Origin: Burkholderia anthina
GTDB lineage: Bacteria > Pseudomonadota > Gammaproteobacteria > Burkholderiales > Burkholderiaceae
Length of the DNA: 64,000 nt
NCBI RefSeq assembly: GCF_001547525.1
Contig: NZ_CM003768.1
Coordinates: 3,472,001-3,536,000 of the forward strand
Reading direction: 5' to 3'
Both the position numbers and the translations under genes were made by a program. Each line of letters starts with the position of its first letter. The stretch's first letter is position 1. Under the pieces are notes generated by a model, which did no database searches, was not told the DNA's origin, and saw only the letters and a program-made list of their open reading frames with translations. Positions 1-8,886 of the stretch are shown here, one piece after another.

Positions 1-231
1 ATCATGCACCTGACGTCGCCGGCGTCCGCGATCCTGTCCGCGGTGATCTTCAACGCGCTGATCATCGTCGCGCTGATTCCGCTCGCGCTGAAGGGCGTGA
101 CCTACCGGCCGCTCGGCGCCGCGTCGCTCTTGCGCCGCAACCTGCTGGTCTATGGCCTCGGCGGCGTGCTGCTGCCGTTCCCGTTCATCAAGCTGATCGA
201 CATGACGCTCGCCGCGCTCGGCTGGGCCTGA
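1..231 (+). CDS. kdpB: Potassium-transporting ATPase subunit B, C-terminal end (partial)
   Basis: This is the last 76 codons of KdpB, the P-type ATPase subunit of the high-affinity KdpFABC K+ uptake system in the inner membrane. The gene starts before the window. What is visible is the final membrane part: a hydrophobic helix around the run [20 protein letters not shown], a short basic loop ([11 protein letters not shown]) and a last helix ending at [11 protein letters not shown], which are typical of the KdpB tail. kdpC follows after 25 bp, the normal kdp gene order, so the assignment depends on both sequence and context. The catalytic phosphorylation domain lies outside the window. Confidence 0.93.
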   Translation: MMHLTSPASAILSAVIFNALIIVALIPLALKGVTYRPLGAASLLRRNLLVYGLGGVLLPFPFIKLIDMTLAALGWA

Positions 232-256
232 GCCCGCCGCACTTGAAGGAACCATC

Positions 257-838
257 ATGAAATCGTTGATTCGCCCGCTCGTCGTGCTGTTCGTCATCCT
301 GACCGCCGTGACGGGGCTCGCTTACCCGGCCGTGATGACCGTGTTCGGTCAGGCCGTGTTTCCGTCGCAGGCCAACGGCAGCCTGATCGAGCAGAACGGC
401 AAGATCGTCGGCTCCGCGCTGATCGGCCAGCCGTTCGACGCGCCGAAGTATTTCTGGGGCCGGCTGTCGGCCACCGCGCCGATGCCGTACAACGCGGCCG
501 GCTCCGGCGGCTCGAACCTCGGCCCGCTGAACCCGTCGCTCGCCGATCAGGTGAAGGCGCGCATCGCCGCGCTGCGCGATGCCGGCACCGACCTGTCGAA
601 GCCGGTGCCGGTGGACCTCGTGACGGCGTCCGCCAGCGGCCTCGATCCGGAGATCACGCCGGCCGCCGCCGCGTACCAGGTCGAGCGCGTCGCGAAGGCG
701 CGCGGCCTGGCGCCGGACGCGGTCGCGCAACTCGTCGCCGCGAACACGACGGGCCGCCAGTTCGGCGTGCTCGGCGAGCCGCGCGTGAACGTGCTGAAGC
801 TGAACCTCGCGCTCGACGCGGCGCAGGCCGTGCACTGA
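257..838 (+). CDS. kdpC: Potassium-transporting ATPase subunit C
   Basis: KdpC, 193 aa, is the single-pass accessory subunit that stabilises the KdpFABC complex and supports K+ transport. An N-terminal helix ([23 protein letters not shown] region, residues 4-26) is followed by the usual periplasmic part with the YFWGRLSAT motif and the conserved segments [14 protein letters not shown] and [17 protein letters not shown]. Length agrees with the family (about 190 aa). The ATG is preceded by GAAGGAACC. It lies in the same transcription unit as kdpB. A terminator-like hairpin follows it and separates the structural genes from kdpD. Confidence 0.97.
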   Translation: MKSLIRPLVVLFVILTAVTGLAYPAVMTVFGQAVFPSQANGSLIEQNGKIVGSALIGQPFDAPKYFWGRLSATAPMPYNAAGSGGSNLGPLNPSLADQVKARIAALRDAGTDLSKPVPVDLVTASASGLDPEITPAAAAYQVERVAKARGLAPDAVAQLVAANTTGRQFGVLGEPRVNVLKLNLALDAAQAVH

Positions 839-858
839 TCGGTCGCGCGGGCTGACCG

Positions 859-896
859 GCATCCGGCGCGGCCTGAACCGTGCCGGATGCGCTTTT
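859..896 (+). terminator. Terminator-like hairpin between kdpC and kdpD
   Basis: A 13-bp stem (859-871 with 878-890, one G-U pair, six-base loop) is followed by GCTTTT. It could end or attenuate kdpFABC transcription before kdpDE, which starts about 100 bp further on. Confidence 0.6.
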
Positions 897-990
897 CCCG
901 ACGGCGCGCGCGCCGTCTTTGCCTTTTGCGGCGATTTGGAACCACAATGCTCGTACCCGCGCGCATCCGGGCGCTCCGCTTTCCTCACGC

Positions 991-3834
991 ATGAATCGTC
1001 CCGATCCCGACCAACTCCTCGACAAGCTGCAGCGAGACGAAGAAAAGCAGCGGCGCGGCCAGCTCAAGATCTTCTTCGGCGCGTCCGCCGGCGTCGGCAA
1101 GACCTACGCGATGCTGCAGGCCGCGCGTCAGCGCGTGCAGGAAGGCGTCGACGTCGTCGTCGGCATCGTCGAGACCCACGGCCGCGCCGAGACGGCCGCG
1201 CTCCTCGACGGCCTCGACGTGCTGCCGCCCGCCCGCATCGACTATCGCGGCCGCACGCTCGCCGAATTCGATCTCGACGGCGCGCTCGCGCGTGCGCCGC
1301 AACTGATCCTCGTCGACGAGCTCGCGCATTCGAACGTGCAGGGCGGGCGGCACCTGAAGCGCTGGCAGGACGTCTACGAGCTGCTCGACGCGGGCATCGA
1401 CGTATATACGACCGTCAACGTCCAGCACCTCGAAAGCCTGAACGACGTGGTCGGCGCGATCACCGGCATCCGCGTGTGGGAGACCGTGCCCGATCGCGTG
1501 TTCGACGCGGCCGACGAAGTCACGCTCGTCGACCTGCCGGCCGAGGAGCTGCTCGAGCGGATGCGCGACGGCAAGGTCTATCTCGCGCAGCAGGCCGAGC
1601 GCGCGGTGCGCAACTTCTTCCGCAAGGGCAACCTGATCGCGCTGCGCGAGCTGGCGCTGCGGCGCACGGCCGATCGCGTCGACGCGCAGATGCGCGAGTA
1701 CCGTGCCGACCGTTCGATCCAGCGCATCTGGCAGGCGCGCGAGCGGCTGCTCGTGTGCGTCGGCCCGGGCGCCGAGGCGCCGACGCTCGTGCGTGCGGCC
1801 GCGCGCCTCGCCGCGAGCCTGAAGGCCGACTGGATCGCCGTGTACGTCGAGACGCCGCGCCTGCAGCGGCTGCCCGACGCGCGGCGGCAGCGCACGCTCG
1901 ACGCGCTGAAGCTCGCGGCCGAGCTCGGCGCGGAGACGGCCACGCTCGCCGGCGCCGACGCGGTCGCCGCGCTGATCGGCTATGCGAAGGTGCGCAACGT
2001 GTCGAAGCTCGTCGCGGGCGGCTCGCCGAAGGTCGGACTCGCGCGCCGCTTCGCGCGGCCGTTCGGCGAGCAACTGGCGGAACGCGCGGGCGACGTCGAC
2101 CTGATGCTGATTCGCGCGTCCGCGAGCGACGAGGCGCGCGCCGCGCCGCTCGACGCGCGGGCGCGCGACTGGCGCGATGCATTCGCGCAGTTCGGCACGC
2201 ACCGCTCGCCGCCGCGCCACTACGCGTATGCGGCGGCGATCTGCGCGGCGATCACCGTCGTCGCGAGCGTCGTGTCCGCGCGGCTCGACCTCACGAACCT
2301 CGTGATGCTGTACCTGCTCGGCGTGGTGTTCTCGGCCGTCCGGCTCGGGCGCGGCCCGGGCGTGCTGCAGTCGTTCCTGTCGGTGGCCGCGTTCGATTTC
2401 TTCTTCGTGCCGCCGCGCATGTCGTTCTCGGTCAGCGACACGCAATACCTGCTGACCTTCTTCGGGATGCTGCTGACGTCGCTCGTGATCAGCCACCTGA
2501 CGTCGACGCTCACGCGCCAGGCAAGCATCGCGCAGCGCCGCGAGCGCCGCACCGGCGCGATCTACGCGATGGCGCGCGAGCTCGGCGCGGCGCTGACGAC
2601 CGAGCAGATCGTCGAGATCGGCAGCCGCCACGTGGGCGAGGTGTTCCGCGCGCGCGTCGCGTTCCTGCTGCCCGACAGTGCCGACCAGGTGCGGCAGAAG
2701 ATCGAGGAGCCCGATGCGGCCGTCACGCTGACGGGCGCGGAGCTCGACAGCGACGTCGGCCAGTGGGTGTACGACCAGCAGAAGCCGGCCGGGCGCGGCA
2801 CCGATACCTTGCCGGCGACGGCCGCGCTGTACCTGCCGCTGAAGGCGCCGATGCGCACGCGCGGCGTGCTCGCGGTCGCATCGCGCGAGCCGCGCGAACT
2901 CGAGGTGCCCGAGCAGCAGCGGATGCTCGACGCGTTCGCCGCGCAGATCGCACTCGCGCTGGAGCGCGTGCACTACGTCGAGATCGCGCGCGACGCGCTC
3001 GTCAACATGGAATCCGAGCGGCTGCGCAACTCGCTGCTGTCGGCGATCTCGCACGACCTGCGCACGCCGCTCACGACGATCGTCGGCTTCTCGTCGATGC
3101 TCGCGAACGGGCGCGCGGCCGCGCAGGCCGGCGACGCCGCGGCGGCCGCGCGCCTCGCGCAGCGCGAGGGCGAGCTCGTCGACGCGATTCACGACGAGGC
3201 GCTGCGCATGACGGGCATCGTCACGAACCTGCTCGACATGGCGCGGCTGCAGGCCGGCAGCCTGCAGCTCAAGCGCCAGTGGTCGCTGCTGGAGGAAACC
3301 GTCGGCGCCGCGCTTGCCGCCTGCCGGCGCGTGCTCGCGCGCCATCCCGTGCGCGTCGCGCTGCCGGCCGACCTGCCGCTGCTGCAGATGGACGCGGTGC
3401 TGATGGAGCGGCTGTTCACCAACCTGTTCGAGAACGCGGCGAAGTACACGCCGCCCGATACGTCGCTCGACATCGGCGCGGAGCGCGTGACCGACGACGG
3501 GAGCCCGTTCGTGCGCGTGCACGTCGAAGATCACGGCCCGGGCCTTCCGGCCGGCATGGAGGCGCGGATCTTCGACAAGTTCACGCGCGGCGAGAAGGAA
3601 TCGGCGACGCCGGGCATCGGGCTCGGCCTCGCGATCTGCCGCGCGATCGTCGAGGCGCACGGCGGTAAAATCGGCGCACTCAACCGCACCGCGCCCGACG
3701 GCCGCGTGACGGGCGCGCGCTTCTGGTTCACGCTGCCGGTCGACACGCCGCCGGCGGCACCCGCCGTGCCCGACGACGAATCCGACCTGCCGGGCGCATC
3801 GCCCCCATCCGAGTCATTGCCCGACCATGAGTGA
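991..3834 (+). CDS. kdpD: Osmosensitive K+ channel sensor histidine kinase KdpD
   Basis: KdpD, 947 aa, is the membrane sensor kinase that controls kdp expression with KdpE. The N-terminal KdpD domain carries a Walker A motif, GASAGVGKT, at residues 30-38, followed by the conserved VDELAHSN stretch. A universal-stress-protein-like domain covers roughly residues 250-370. About four membrane helices lie around 410-510, then a GAF-like region, then the kinase core with the phospho-accepting histidine in ISHDLRTPLT (His688). The ATPase domain shows the N box (NLFENAAKYTPP) and DHGPGLP. The ATG at 991 was chosen over upstream in-frame starts because those add a low-complexity stretch foreign to KdpD. 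The 3' end overlaps kdpE by 8 bp, suggesting translational coupling. Confidence 0.96.
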   Translation: MNRPDPDQLLDKLQRDEEKQRRGQLKIFFGASAGVGKTYAMLQAARQRVQEGVDVVVGIVETHGRAETAALLDGLDVLPPARIDYRGRTLAEFDLDGALARAPQLILVDELAHSNVQGGRHLKRWQDVYELLDAGIDVYTTVNVQHLESLNDVVGAITGIRVWETVPDRVFDAADEVTLVDLPAEELLERMRDGKVYLAQQAERAVRNFFRKGNLIALRELALRRTADRVDAQMREYRADRSIQRIWQARERLLVCVGPGAEAPTLVRAAARLAASLKADWIAVYVETPRLQRLPDARRQRTLDALKLAAELGAETATLAGADAVAALIGYAKVRNVSKLVAGGSPKVGLARRFARPFGEQLAERAGDVDLMLIRASASDEARAAPLDARARDWRDAFAQFGTHRSPPRHYAYAAAICAAITVVASVVSARLDLTNLVMLYLLGVVFSAVRLGRGPGVLQSFLSVAAFDFFFVPPRMSFSVSDTQYLLTFFGMLLTSLVISHLTSTLTRQASIAQRRERRTGAIYAMARELGAALTTEQIVEIGSRHVGEVFRARVAFLLPDSADQVRQKIEEPDAAVTLTGAELDSDVGQWVYDQQKPAGRGTDTLPATAALYLPLKAPMRTRGVLAVASREPRELEVPEQQRMLDAFAAQIALALERVHYVEIARDALVNMESERLRNSLLSAISHDLRTPLTTIVGFSSMLANGRAAAQAGDAAAAARLAQREGELVDAIHDEALRMTGIVTNLLDMARLQAGSLQLKRQWSLLEETVGAALAACRRVLARHPVRVALPADLPLLQMDAVLMERLFTNLFENAAKYTPPDTSLDIGAERVTDDGSPFVRVHVEDHGPGLPAGMEARIFDKFTRGEKESATPGIGLGLAICRAIVEAHGGKIGALNRTAPDGRVTGARFWFTLPVDTPPAAPAVPDDESDLPGASPPSESLPDHE

Positions 3835-4525
3835 ACCGACCCTGACCGTCGTCCTGATCGAGGACGAAAAGCAGATCCGCCGCTTCGTGCGCGCCGCGCT
3901 CGAAGAGGAGGACATCGCGGTGTTCGAAGCCGAGACGGGCAAGCAGGGGTTGATCGACGCGGCGACGCGCAAGCCCGACCTCGTGATCGTCGACCTCGGG
4001 CTGCCGGACACCGACGGCCTCGACGTGATCCGCGAACTGCGCGGCTGGTCCGAGGTGCCGGTGATCGTGCTGTCGGCCCGCACGCAGGAGGAGGAGAAGG
4101 TCGCGGCGCTCGATGCGGGCGCCGACGATTACCTGACCAAGCCGTTCGGCGTGTCCGAACTGCGCGCGCGGATTCGCGCGCAACTGCGCCGGCGCAACCA
4201 GGGCGGTGCGAACGAGTCGCCGAAGGTGACCTTCGGCGCCGTGAGCGTCGATCTCGCGCTGCGCCAGGTGTGGCGCGACGACGCGATCGTGCACCTGACG
4301 CCGCTCGAATACCGGCTGCTCGCGACGCTCGTGCGCCACGCGGGGCGCGTGCTCACGCACCGCCAGCTGCTGCGCGACGTGTGGGGGCCGTCGCACGTCG
4401 AGAGCCATCACTACCTGCGCATCTACATGGCGCACCTGCGCCAGAAGCTCGAGGCCGATCCCGCGCAGCCCGAGCACATCGTCACCGAGACGGGCGTCGG
4501 CTACCGGCTCGTCGGCGCCGTGTGA
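3827..4525 (+). CDS. kdpE: KDP operon transcriptional response regulator KdpE
   Basis: KdpE, 232 aa, is an OmpR-family response regulator and partner of KdpD. The receiver domain has the acidic pocket (IEDEKQ near the N-terminus), the phosphorylation site Asp56 in DLVIVDLGLPDTDG, and the conserved Lys in LTKPFG. The C-terminal winged helix (about 130-230) includes LTPLEYRLLATLVRHAGRVL and ends with VGYRLV. It overlaps the end of kdpD by 8 bp, so the two are surely co-transcribed. Confidence 0.97.
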   Translation: MSEPTLTVVLIEDEKQIRRFVRAALEEEDIAVFEAETGKQGLIDAATRKPDLVIVDLGLPDTDGLDVIRELRGWSEVPVIVLSARTQEEEKVAALDAGADDYLTKPFGVSELRARIRAQLRRRNQGGANESPKVTFGAVSVDLALRQVWRDDAIVHLTPLEYRLLATLVRHAGRVLTHRQLLRDVWGPSHVESHHYLRIYMAHLRQKLEADPAQPEHIVTETGVGYRLVGAV

Positions 4526-4542
4526 CGGGTGGTGCGCGGCCG

Positions 4543-4568
4543 CGCGCCGGCAGGGTTGCGCCGGCGCG
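4543..4568 (+). terminator. GC-rich hairpin after kdpE, possible terminator
   Basis: A perfect 9-bp stem (4543-4551 with 4560-4568) with an eight-base loop lies 17 bp after kdpE. There is no clear U-tract (ACAGTTTCG follows), so intrinsic termination is uncertain. Confidence 0.35.
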
Positions 4569-4657
4569 ACAGTTTCGCGACCGCAGCCGGCCTTGCACAC
4601 CGGCCGTGCAATCCCCGCTATCCTGACCGTTCCCCGAACGAAAACGAGGAGCGTGCA

Positions 4658-4939
4658 ATGTCCGTCCGTCTGGTCGTCATCTGTGCGCTGGCGCTGGCCG
4701 CGCCCGGCGCGTTCGCCCAGCCGCTGCCGCCCGGGCAGCAGCCGCCCGCGCGGGCCGCGCTGGCCAATCCCGCGTCGGTCAACTGCGAGAAGCTCGGCGG
4801 TCGCCATGTGATCCGTAACCTGTCGAGCGGGCAGGTCGGCATGTGCGTGTTCAAGGACGGCCGCGTGTGCGAGGAGTGGGCGCTGTACCGCGACGACCGG
4901 TGCGTCGGCGGGGGCGCGCCCAGGCGCGTGGCGAACTGA
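4658..4939 (+). CDS. Small secreted DUF333 protein
   Basis: A 93-aa protein with a Sec signal peptide ([20 protein letters not shown], cleavage probably after AFA-QP). The mature part carries the DUF333 pattern [13 protein letters not shown]...[21 protein letters not shown], with cysteines in the usual positions. DUF333 proteins are small envelope proteins sometimes labelled putative haemolysins, and their function is unknown. The ATG follows AACGAGGAG, a good ribosome site. A longer upstream reading would bury the signal peptide, so it was not used. The gene is probably monocistronic. Confidence 0.85.
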   Translation: MSVRLVVICALALAAPGAFAQPLPPGQQPPARAALANPASVNCEKLGGRHVIRNLSSGQVGMCVFKDGRVCEEWALYRDDRCVGGGAPRRVAN

Positions 4940-4995
4940 CCGCGCGGCCCGCTGCGCCCCCGCACCGGCCGCCCGCAAGCCTGTAAGCCGCTTGT

Positions 4996-5001
4996 TATAC
5001 T
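4996..5001 (+). promoter_or_regulatory. Probable -10 box of the guanidine-riboswitch transcript
   Basis: TATACT lies about 10 bp before the first riboswitch hairpin, which would place the transcript start near 5008. No convincing -35 box is seen. Confidence 0.45.
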
Positions 5002-5010
5002 CGGCGCCGT

Positions 5011-5053
5011 CCGGGGACGACCCCGGGTCATTCGCTTCAACGGGGACGGCCCC
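5011..5053 (+). promoter_or_regulatory. Guanidine-II (mini-ykkC) riboswitch
   Basis: Two hairpins, each closed by an ACGR tetraloop, sit in the leader of the exporter gene. The first is CCGGGG-ACGA-CCCCGG (5011-5026) and the second GGGG-ACGG-CCCC (5042-5053). Paired ACGR-loop hairpins just before a Shine-Dalgarno define the guanidine-II class. Here GGAG at 5063-5066 follows the second hairpin by nine bases, so guanidinium binding would be expected to act on translation initiation. The downstream gene is a SugE/Gdx exporter, the classic target of this riboswitch. Confidence 0.92.
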
Positions 5054-5075
5054 ATCCGATACGGAGTACGTCGAG

Positions 5076-5396
5076 ATGGCGTGGGTATGGTTGTTGATCG
5101 CCGGTTTGCTGGAAGTGGCCTGGGCGGCCGGCTTGAAATCGTCGGACGGCTTCACGAAGCTCGGCCCGTCGGTGTTCACGATCGTGACGGCGCTGGCCAG
5201 CTTCGGGCTGCTCGCGGTCGCGATGCGCCAGTTGCCGCTCGGCACCGCGTACGCGGTGTGGACGGGCATCGGCGCGGTCGGCGCGTTCGTGTTCGGCATC
5301 GTGATGATGGGCGAGGCGCTGACCGTCGCGCGCGTCGCGAGCGCGGCGCTGATCGTCGCGGGGCTGGTCGGCCTGAAGCTGTCGTCGGCCGCCTGA
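5076..5396 (+). CDS. gdx: Guanidinium exporter, SMR family (Gdx/SugE)
   Basis: A 106-aa small multidrug resistance protein with four membrane helices. It carries the central glutamate at residue 13 ([11 protein letters not shown]), the signature [19 protein letters not shown] and the GEAL turn. These features match the SugE/Gdx branch, which exports guanidinium in exchange for protons as an antiparallel dimer, rather than the EmrE-type multidrug branch. The ATG at 5076 follows GGAG by nine bases and directly follows the guanidine-II riboswitch, which supports both the start and the substrate. An upstream in-frame TTG would place the riboswitch inside the coding region and was rejected. Confidence 0.95.
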   Translation: MAWVWLLIAGLLEVAWAAGLKSSDGFTKLGPSVFTIVTALASFGLLAVAMRQLPLGTAYAVWTGIGAVGAFVFGIVMMGEALTVARVASAALIVAGLVGLKLSSAA

Positions 5397-5405
5397 CGAC
5401 GGTAT

Positions 5406-5427
5406 CCCGGGCGCGCGTGCGCCCGGG
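5406..5427 (+). terminator. Perfect GC hairpin after gdx
   Basis: A perfect 9-bp stem, CCCGGGCGC with GCGCCCGGG, has a GCGT loop and starts nine bases after the gdx stop. It lacks a U-tract, so it may be a weak terminator or an RNA 3'-end stabiliser. Confidence 0.35.
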
Positions 5428-5474
5428 CGCCGCGCCGCCTCGCGCAATTGCGCCGGTTGCCCGTCCAGCCTGTC

Positions 5475-5480
5475 TATAAT
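5475..5480 (+). promoter_or_regulatory. Consensus -10 box upstream of the DUF4126 gene
   Basis: A perfect TATAAT lies 134 bp before the ATG. TTGCGC (5448) and TTGCCC (5457) lie upstream at non-ideal spacings of 21 and 12 bp, so the -35 is unresolved. Confidence 0.45.
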
Positions 5481-5613
5481 GGAACGTATTCGGGCCTGAA
5501 TACCGTCGTGCCTGTCGCGGCACGCGGTGCCGGTCGCCACGCGCCGCGCGGCCAGTCTGTCCGACCCGATCCGGTCAATCGGCAAAACGCACGGGAAGTG
5601 CAAGGAGAGGGCC

Positions 5614-6231
5614 ATGATCGAAGCCATTTCCCTCGGCGCGGGGCTCGCGTGGGCGAGCGGCCTGCGCCTGTACCTGACGGTGCTGATCGCCGGCGTGCTG
5701 GCGCGGCTCGGCTGGCTCCATCTGCCCGACACGCTGGCCGTGCTGATGTCGCCGTGGGTCATCGGCGCCGCTGCCGTGCTCGCCGTGACCGAATTCCTTG
5801 CCGACAAGATCCCCGCGTTCGACTCGCTGTGGGATGCCGTGCATACCTTCATTCGCATTCCGGCCGGCGCCGTGCTCGCGGCCGGCGCGCTCGGCCATGC
5901 CGATCCGACCATGCTGGCGGTCGCGGGGCTGGCCGGCGGCTCGCTCGCCGGCGCCGCGCACGTCGCGAAGGCCGGCACGCGCGCGCTGATCAACCTGTCT
6001 CCCGAACCGATTTCGAACTGGTTCGCGTCGTCGACCGAGGACGGTCTCGTGGTCGGCGGGCTCGCGCTCGCCTTCTTCGTTCCGCTCGCGTTCCTCGTGC
6101 TGCTTGCGGCGTTCATCGCGGCGTCGGCGTGGGCGCTGCCGCGCCTGTGGCGCGGCGTGTCGGGCGGCTTCCGCGGGATGGCGAACCACATGGTGTCGCG
6201 GCTCAACTCGATCGGAGGGAAACGCGATTGA
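5614..6231 (+). CDS. DUF4126 family membrane protein
   Basis: A 205-aa integral membrane protein of the DUF4126 family, function unknown. The sequence opens with IEAISLGAGLAWASGLRLYLTVL, followed by a WVIGAAAVLAVTEFLADKIPAFDSLWD segment typical of the family, then further helices and a basic C-terminus (HMVSRLNSIGGKRD). The ATG was chosen because AAGGAGAGG lies just before it. The upstream in-frame extension is rich in Arg and Ser and looks non-coding. Its stop overlaps the TTG start of the next gene (TTGA), so the two are translationally coupled. Confidence 0.87.
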   Translation: MIEAISLGAGLAWASGLRLYLTVLIAGVLARLGWLHLPDTLAVLMSPWVIGAAAVLAVTEFLADKIPAFDSLWDAVHTFIRIPAGAVLAAGALGHADPTMLAVAGLAGGSLAGAAHVAKAGTRALINLSPEPISNWFASSTEDGLVVGGLALAFFVPLAFLVLLAAFIAASAWALPRLWRGVSGGFRGMANHMVSRLNSIGGKRD

Positions 6232-8843
6232 AGGGGCCGCAACACGCGGCGCAGCCGCCGGCCGGGCCCTCCGGCCATGACGGGCGCGCGCATGGCGGCC
6301 GCTTCGGCCTGCGCGACCTGATCCACCAGGCTGCCCGGATGACCGCGCGCGACTGGCGCGCGGGCGAACTGACGCTGGTGGTCCTCGCACTGGTGCTCGC
6401 GGTCGCGGCGCTGACGAGCGTCGGCTTTCTCGCCGACCGCCTGCGCCAGGGGCTCGAGCGCGACGCGCGCCAGATGCTCGGCGCCGATTTCGTCGTGCGC
6501 GCCGATCGTCCCGTCGATCCGTCGTTCGACCGGCAGGCCCGCGCGCTCGGCCTGCGTACCGCGACGACCGCCATCTTCCCGAGCATGATCGCGTCCGCTG
6601 CGGGCGGGCAGGCCGCCGACGCGGCGCCGTCGCGCCTTGCGGCCGTGAAGGCCGTGTCGCCCGGCTATCCGCTGCGCGGCGCGGTCGAGATCCTGCCGCC
6701 CGGCGCGGCCGTCGCGCACAAGGCGGCCGCGATTCCCGCGCCCGGCACCGTATGGGCCGATCCGGCGCTGCTCGACGCGCTGCACCTGAAGGCGGGCGAT
6801 ACGGTGCGCGTCGGGCTGCGCACGTTCACGGTCGCCGCGGCGATCACCCGCGAGCTCGATCGCGGCTTTTCGTTCGTCAATTTTTCGCCGCGGCTGATGA
6901 TGCGTGCGGACGAGCTCGCCGCGACGGGGCTCACGGGCTACGGCAGCCGCGTCACGTACCGGCTGCTGGTCGCCGGCGACGCACCGGCCGTCGCGCGCTT
7001 CGAGTCGTATGCGCATGCGCGCGTCGACGGCGGGAAGCTGCGCGGCGTCGGGCTCGAATCGTTGCGGGAAGGGCAGCCGCAGGTGCGGCAGACGCTGGAT
7101 CGCGCGCGTCATTTCCTGACGCTCGTCGCGTTGCTGACCGCGCTGCTCGCGGCGGTCGCGATCGCGATGGCCGCGCAGCGCTACATGCGGCGCCATCTCG
7201 ACGGATGCGCGACGATGCGCTGCCTCGGCGTGAGCCGCCGCACGCTCGGCGCGCTGTTCGCGCTCGAATTCGCGGGCGTCGGCATCGTGTCGGGCGCCGC
7301 GGGCGCGGTGCTCGGCTATGGCGGGCACTGGGCGTTGCTGGCCGCGCTCGGCAGCCTGATCGACGTCGTGCTGCCGCCGCCGACCTTGTGGCCGGCGCTG
7401 ATCGGCATGGGCGCGGCGCTCGTGCTGTTGCTCGGTTTCGCGCTGCCGCCGCTCGTGCCGCTCACGCGCGTGCCGCCGGTGCGCGTGCTGCGGCGCGAGT
7501 GGGGCGACGCGTCGCGCACCGCGTGGGCCGCGTATGCGGTCGGCGTCGTGCTGTTCGCGGCGCTTCTGATCGTGGCCGCGGGCAACCTGAAGCTCGGCCT
7601 GATCGTCGCGGGCGGCTTTGCCGGCGCGCTGGTCGGGTTCGCGCTGATCGCCCGGCTCGTGCTGTTCGCCGCCGCGCGCGCGGTGCGTGACGCGCGCGTG
7701 GCCGCGGGCGTCGGCTGGCGTTACGCGCTGGCGTCGCTGCACCGGCGCGGCACGGCCAGCGCGCTGCAGATCACCGCGCTCGCGCTCGGCCTGATGTGCC
7801 TGCTGCTGATCGCGATCACGCGCAACGACCTCGTGGCGGGCTGGCGGCAGTCGACGCCGCCTGATGCGCCGAACCAGTTCCTGATCGACATCCAGCCCGA
7901 CCAGCGCGCCGATGTCGCGGCCTATCTGGCCGCGCACGGCGTGCGCGACGCCGTGCCCGCGCCGATGGTGCGCGGCCGCCTCGTCGCGATCAACGGCAAG
8001 CCGGTGAATCCGGACGCGTACCCGTCCGAAGAGGCGCGCCGGCTCGTCGATCGCGAATTCAACCTGTCGTACACGACCGAGTTGCCGTCCGACAACCGGA
8101 TCGTCGAAGGCGACTGGTTCGGCACCGCGGCCACGCCGCAGATCTCGATCGAAGCCGGCCTCGCGAAGACGCTGAACGTGAAACCGGGCGACACGCTGCG
8201 CTTCGACGTGACGGGGCTGACGGTCGACGCACCGATCACCAGCGTGCGCAAGCTCGACTGGGGCTCGTTCCGCGTCAACTTCTTCGTGCTGATGCCGCCG
8301 CCGGTGCTGAAGGATTTCCCGGCCGTCTACCTGACGAGCTTCCATCTGCCCGCATCGAATGCCGCGCTGCTCGATCCGTTGATCGCGCGCTACCCGAACC
8401 TGACCGCGATCGACGTCGCGCCGATCCTCGCGCAGTTGCAACGCATGATGCTGCAGGTGGTCGGCGCGGTGCAGTTCCTGTTCGCGTTCACGCTCGCGGC
8501 GGGCGTGCTGGTGCTGTACACGGCGCTTGCCGGCTCGCGCGACGAGCGCGTGCGCGAGGCCGCGTTGCTGCGCGCGCTCGGCGCGTCGCGCGCGCAGGTC
8601 AATGCGGTGCAGCGCGCCGAATTCGTCGTGGTCGGCACGCTGGCCGGCGCACTCGCGTCGGCGGGCGCGATCGCGGTCGGCTGGGTGCTCGCGTCGCGCG
8701 TGTTCGACTTCCAGCTCGCCGTCGATCCATGGCTCGTGCCGGCCGGCGTCGCGGCCGGTGTCGTCTGCGCGGCTGCGGCCGGCTGGCTGAGCCTGCATAA
8801 TGTGTTGCGGCGCCCCGCGCTGCAGTCGCTGCGCGACGCCTGA
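6228..8843 (+). CDS. Large FtsX-type ABC transporter permease (YbbP-like)
   Basis: An 871-aa permease with the layout of the YbbP/LolC-E-like FtsX superfamily: an N-terminal helix (LTLVVLALVLAVAALTSVG), a large periplasmic domain (SFDRQARALGLR to about VRQTLDRAR), a set of helices around LVALLTALLAAVAIAMAAQ, a second periplasmic domain starting after IAITRNDLVAGWR, and a last helix group with EAALLRALGASRAQV, the FtsX cytoplasmic motif. I call a TTG start at 6228 because GGAGGG precedes it at normal spacing and it overlaps the previous stop. The first in-frame ATG (6340) is 37 codons later. The partner ATPase (YbbA-like) is not encoded nearby. The substrate is unknown. Confidence 0.85.
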   Translation: MKGPQHAAQPPAGPSGHDGRAHGGRFGLRDLIHQAARMTARDWRAGELTLVVLALVLAVAALTSVGFLADRLRQGLERDARQMLGADFVVRADRPVDPSFDRQARALGLRTATTAIFPSMIASAAGGQAADAAPSRLAAVKAVSPGYPLRGAVEILPPGAAVAHKAAAIPAPGTVWADPALLDALHLKAGDTVRVGLRTFTVAAAITRELDRGFSFVNFSPRLMMRADELAATGLTGYGSRVTYRLLVAGDAPAVARFESYAHARVDGGKLRGVGLESLREGQPQVRQTLDRARHFLTLVALLTALLAAVAIAMAAQRYMRRHLDGCATMRCLGVSRRTLGALFALEFAGVGIVSGAAGAVLGYGGHWALLAALGSLIDVVLPPPTLWPALIGMGAALVLLLGFALPPLVPLTRVPPVRVLRREWGDASRTAWAAYAVGVVLFAALLIVAAGNLKLGLIVAGGFAGALVGFALIARLVLFAAARAVRDARVAAGVGWRYALASLHRRGTASALQITALALGLMCLLLIAITRNDLVAGWRQSTPPDAPNQFLIDIQPDQRADVAAYLAAHGVRDAVPAPMVRGRLVAINGKPVNPDAYPSEEARRLVDREFNLSYTTELPSDNRIVEGDWFGTAATPQISIEAGLAKTLNVKPGDTLRFDVTGLTVDAPITSVRKLDWGSFRVNFFVLMPPPVLKDFPAVYLTSFHLPASNAALLDPLIARYPNLTAIDVAPILAQLQRMMLQVVGAVQFLFAFTLAAGVLVLYTALAGSRDERVREAALLRALGASRAQVNAVQRAEFVVVGTLAGALASAGAIAVGWVLASRVFDFQLAVDPWLVPAGVAAGVVCAAAAGWLSLHNVLRRPALQSLRDA

Positions 8844-8886
8844 GCGTCGTCCGCGGCCCCGAAGATTCCGTTTTCCGACTATCCGT

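Noticed and set aside
4992-5075. Upstream in-frame start of the guanidinium exporter
   Set aside because: It would turn the riboswitch and ribosome site into coding sequence and add residues not found in SMR proteins.
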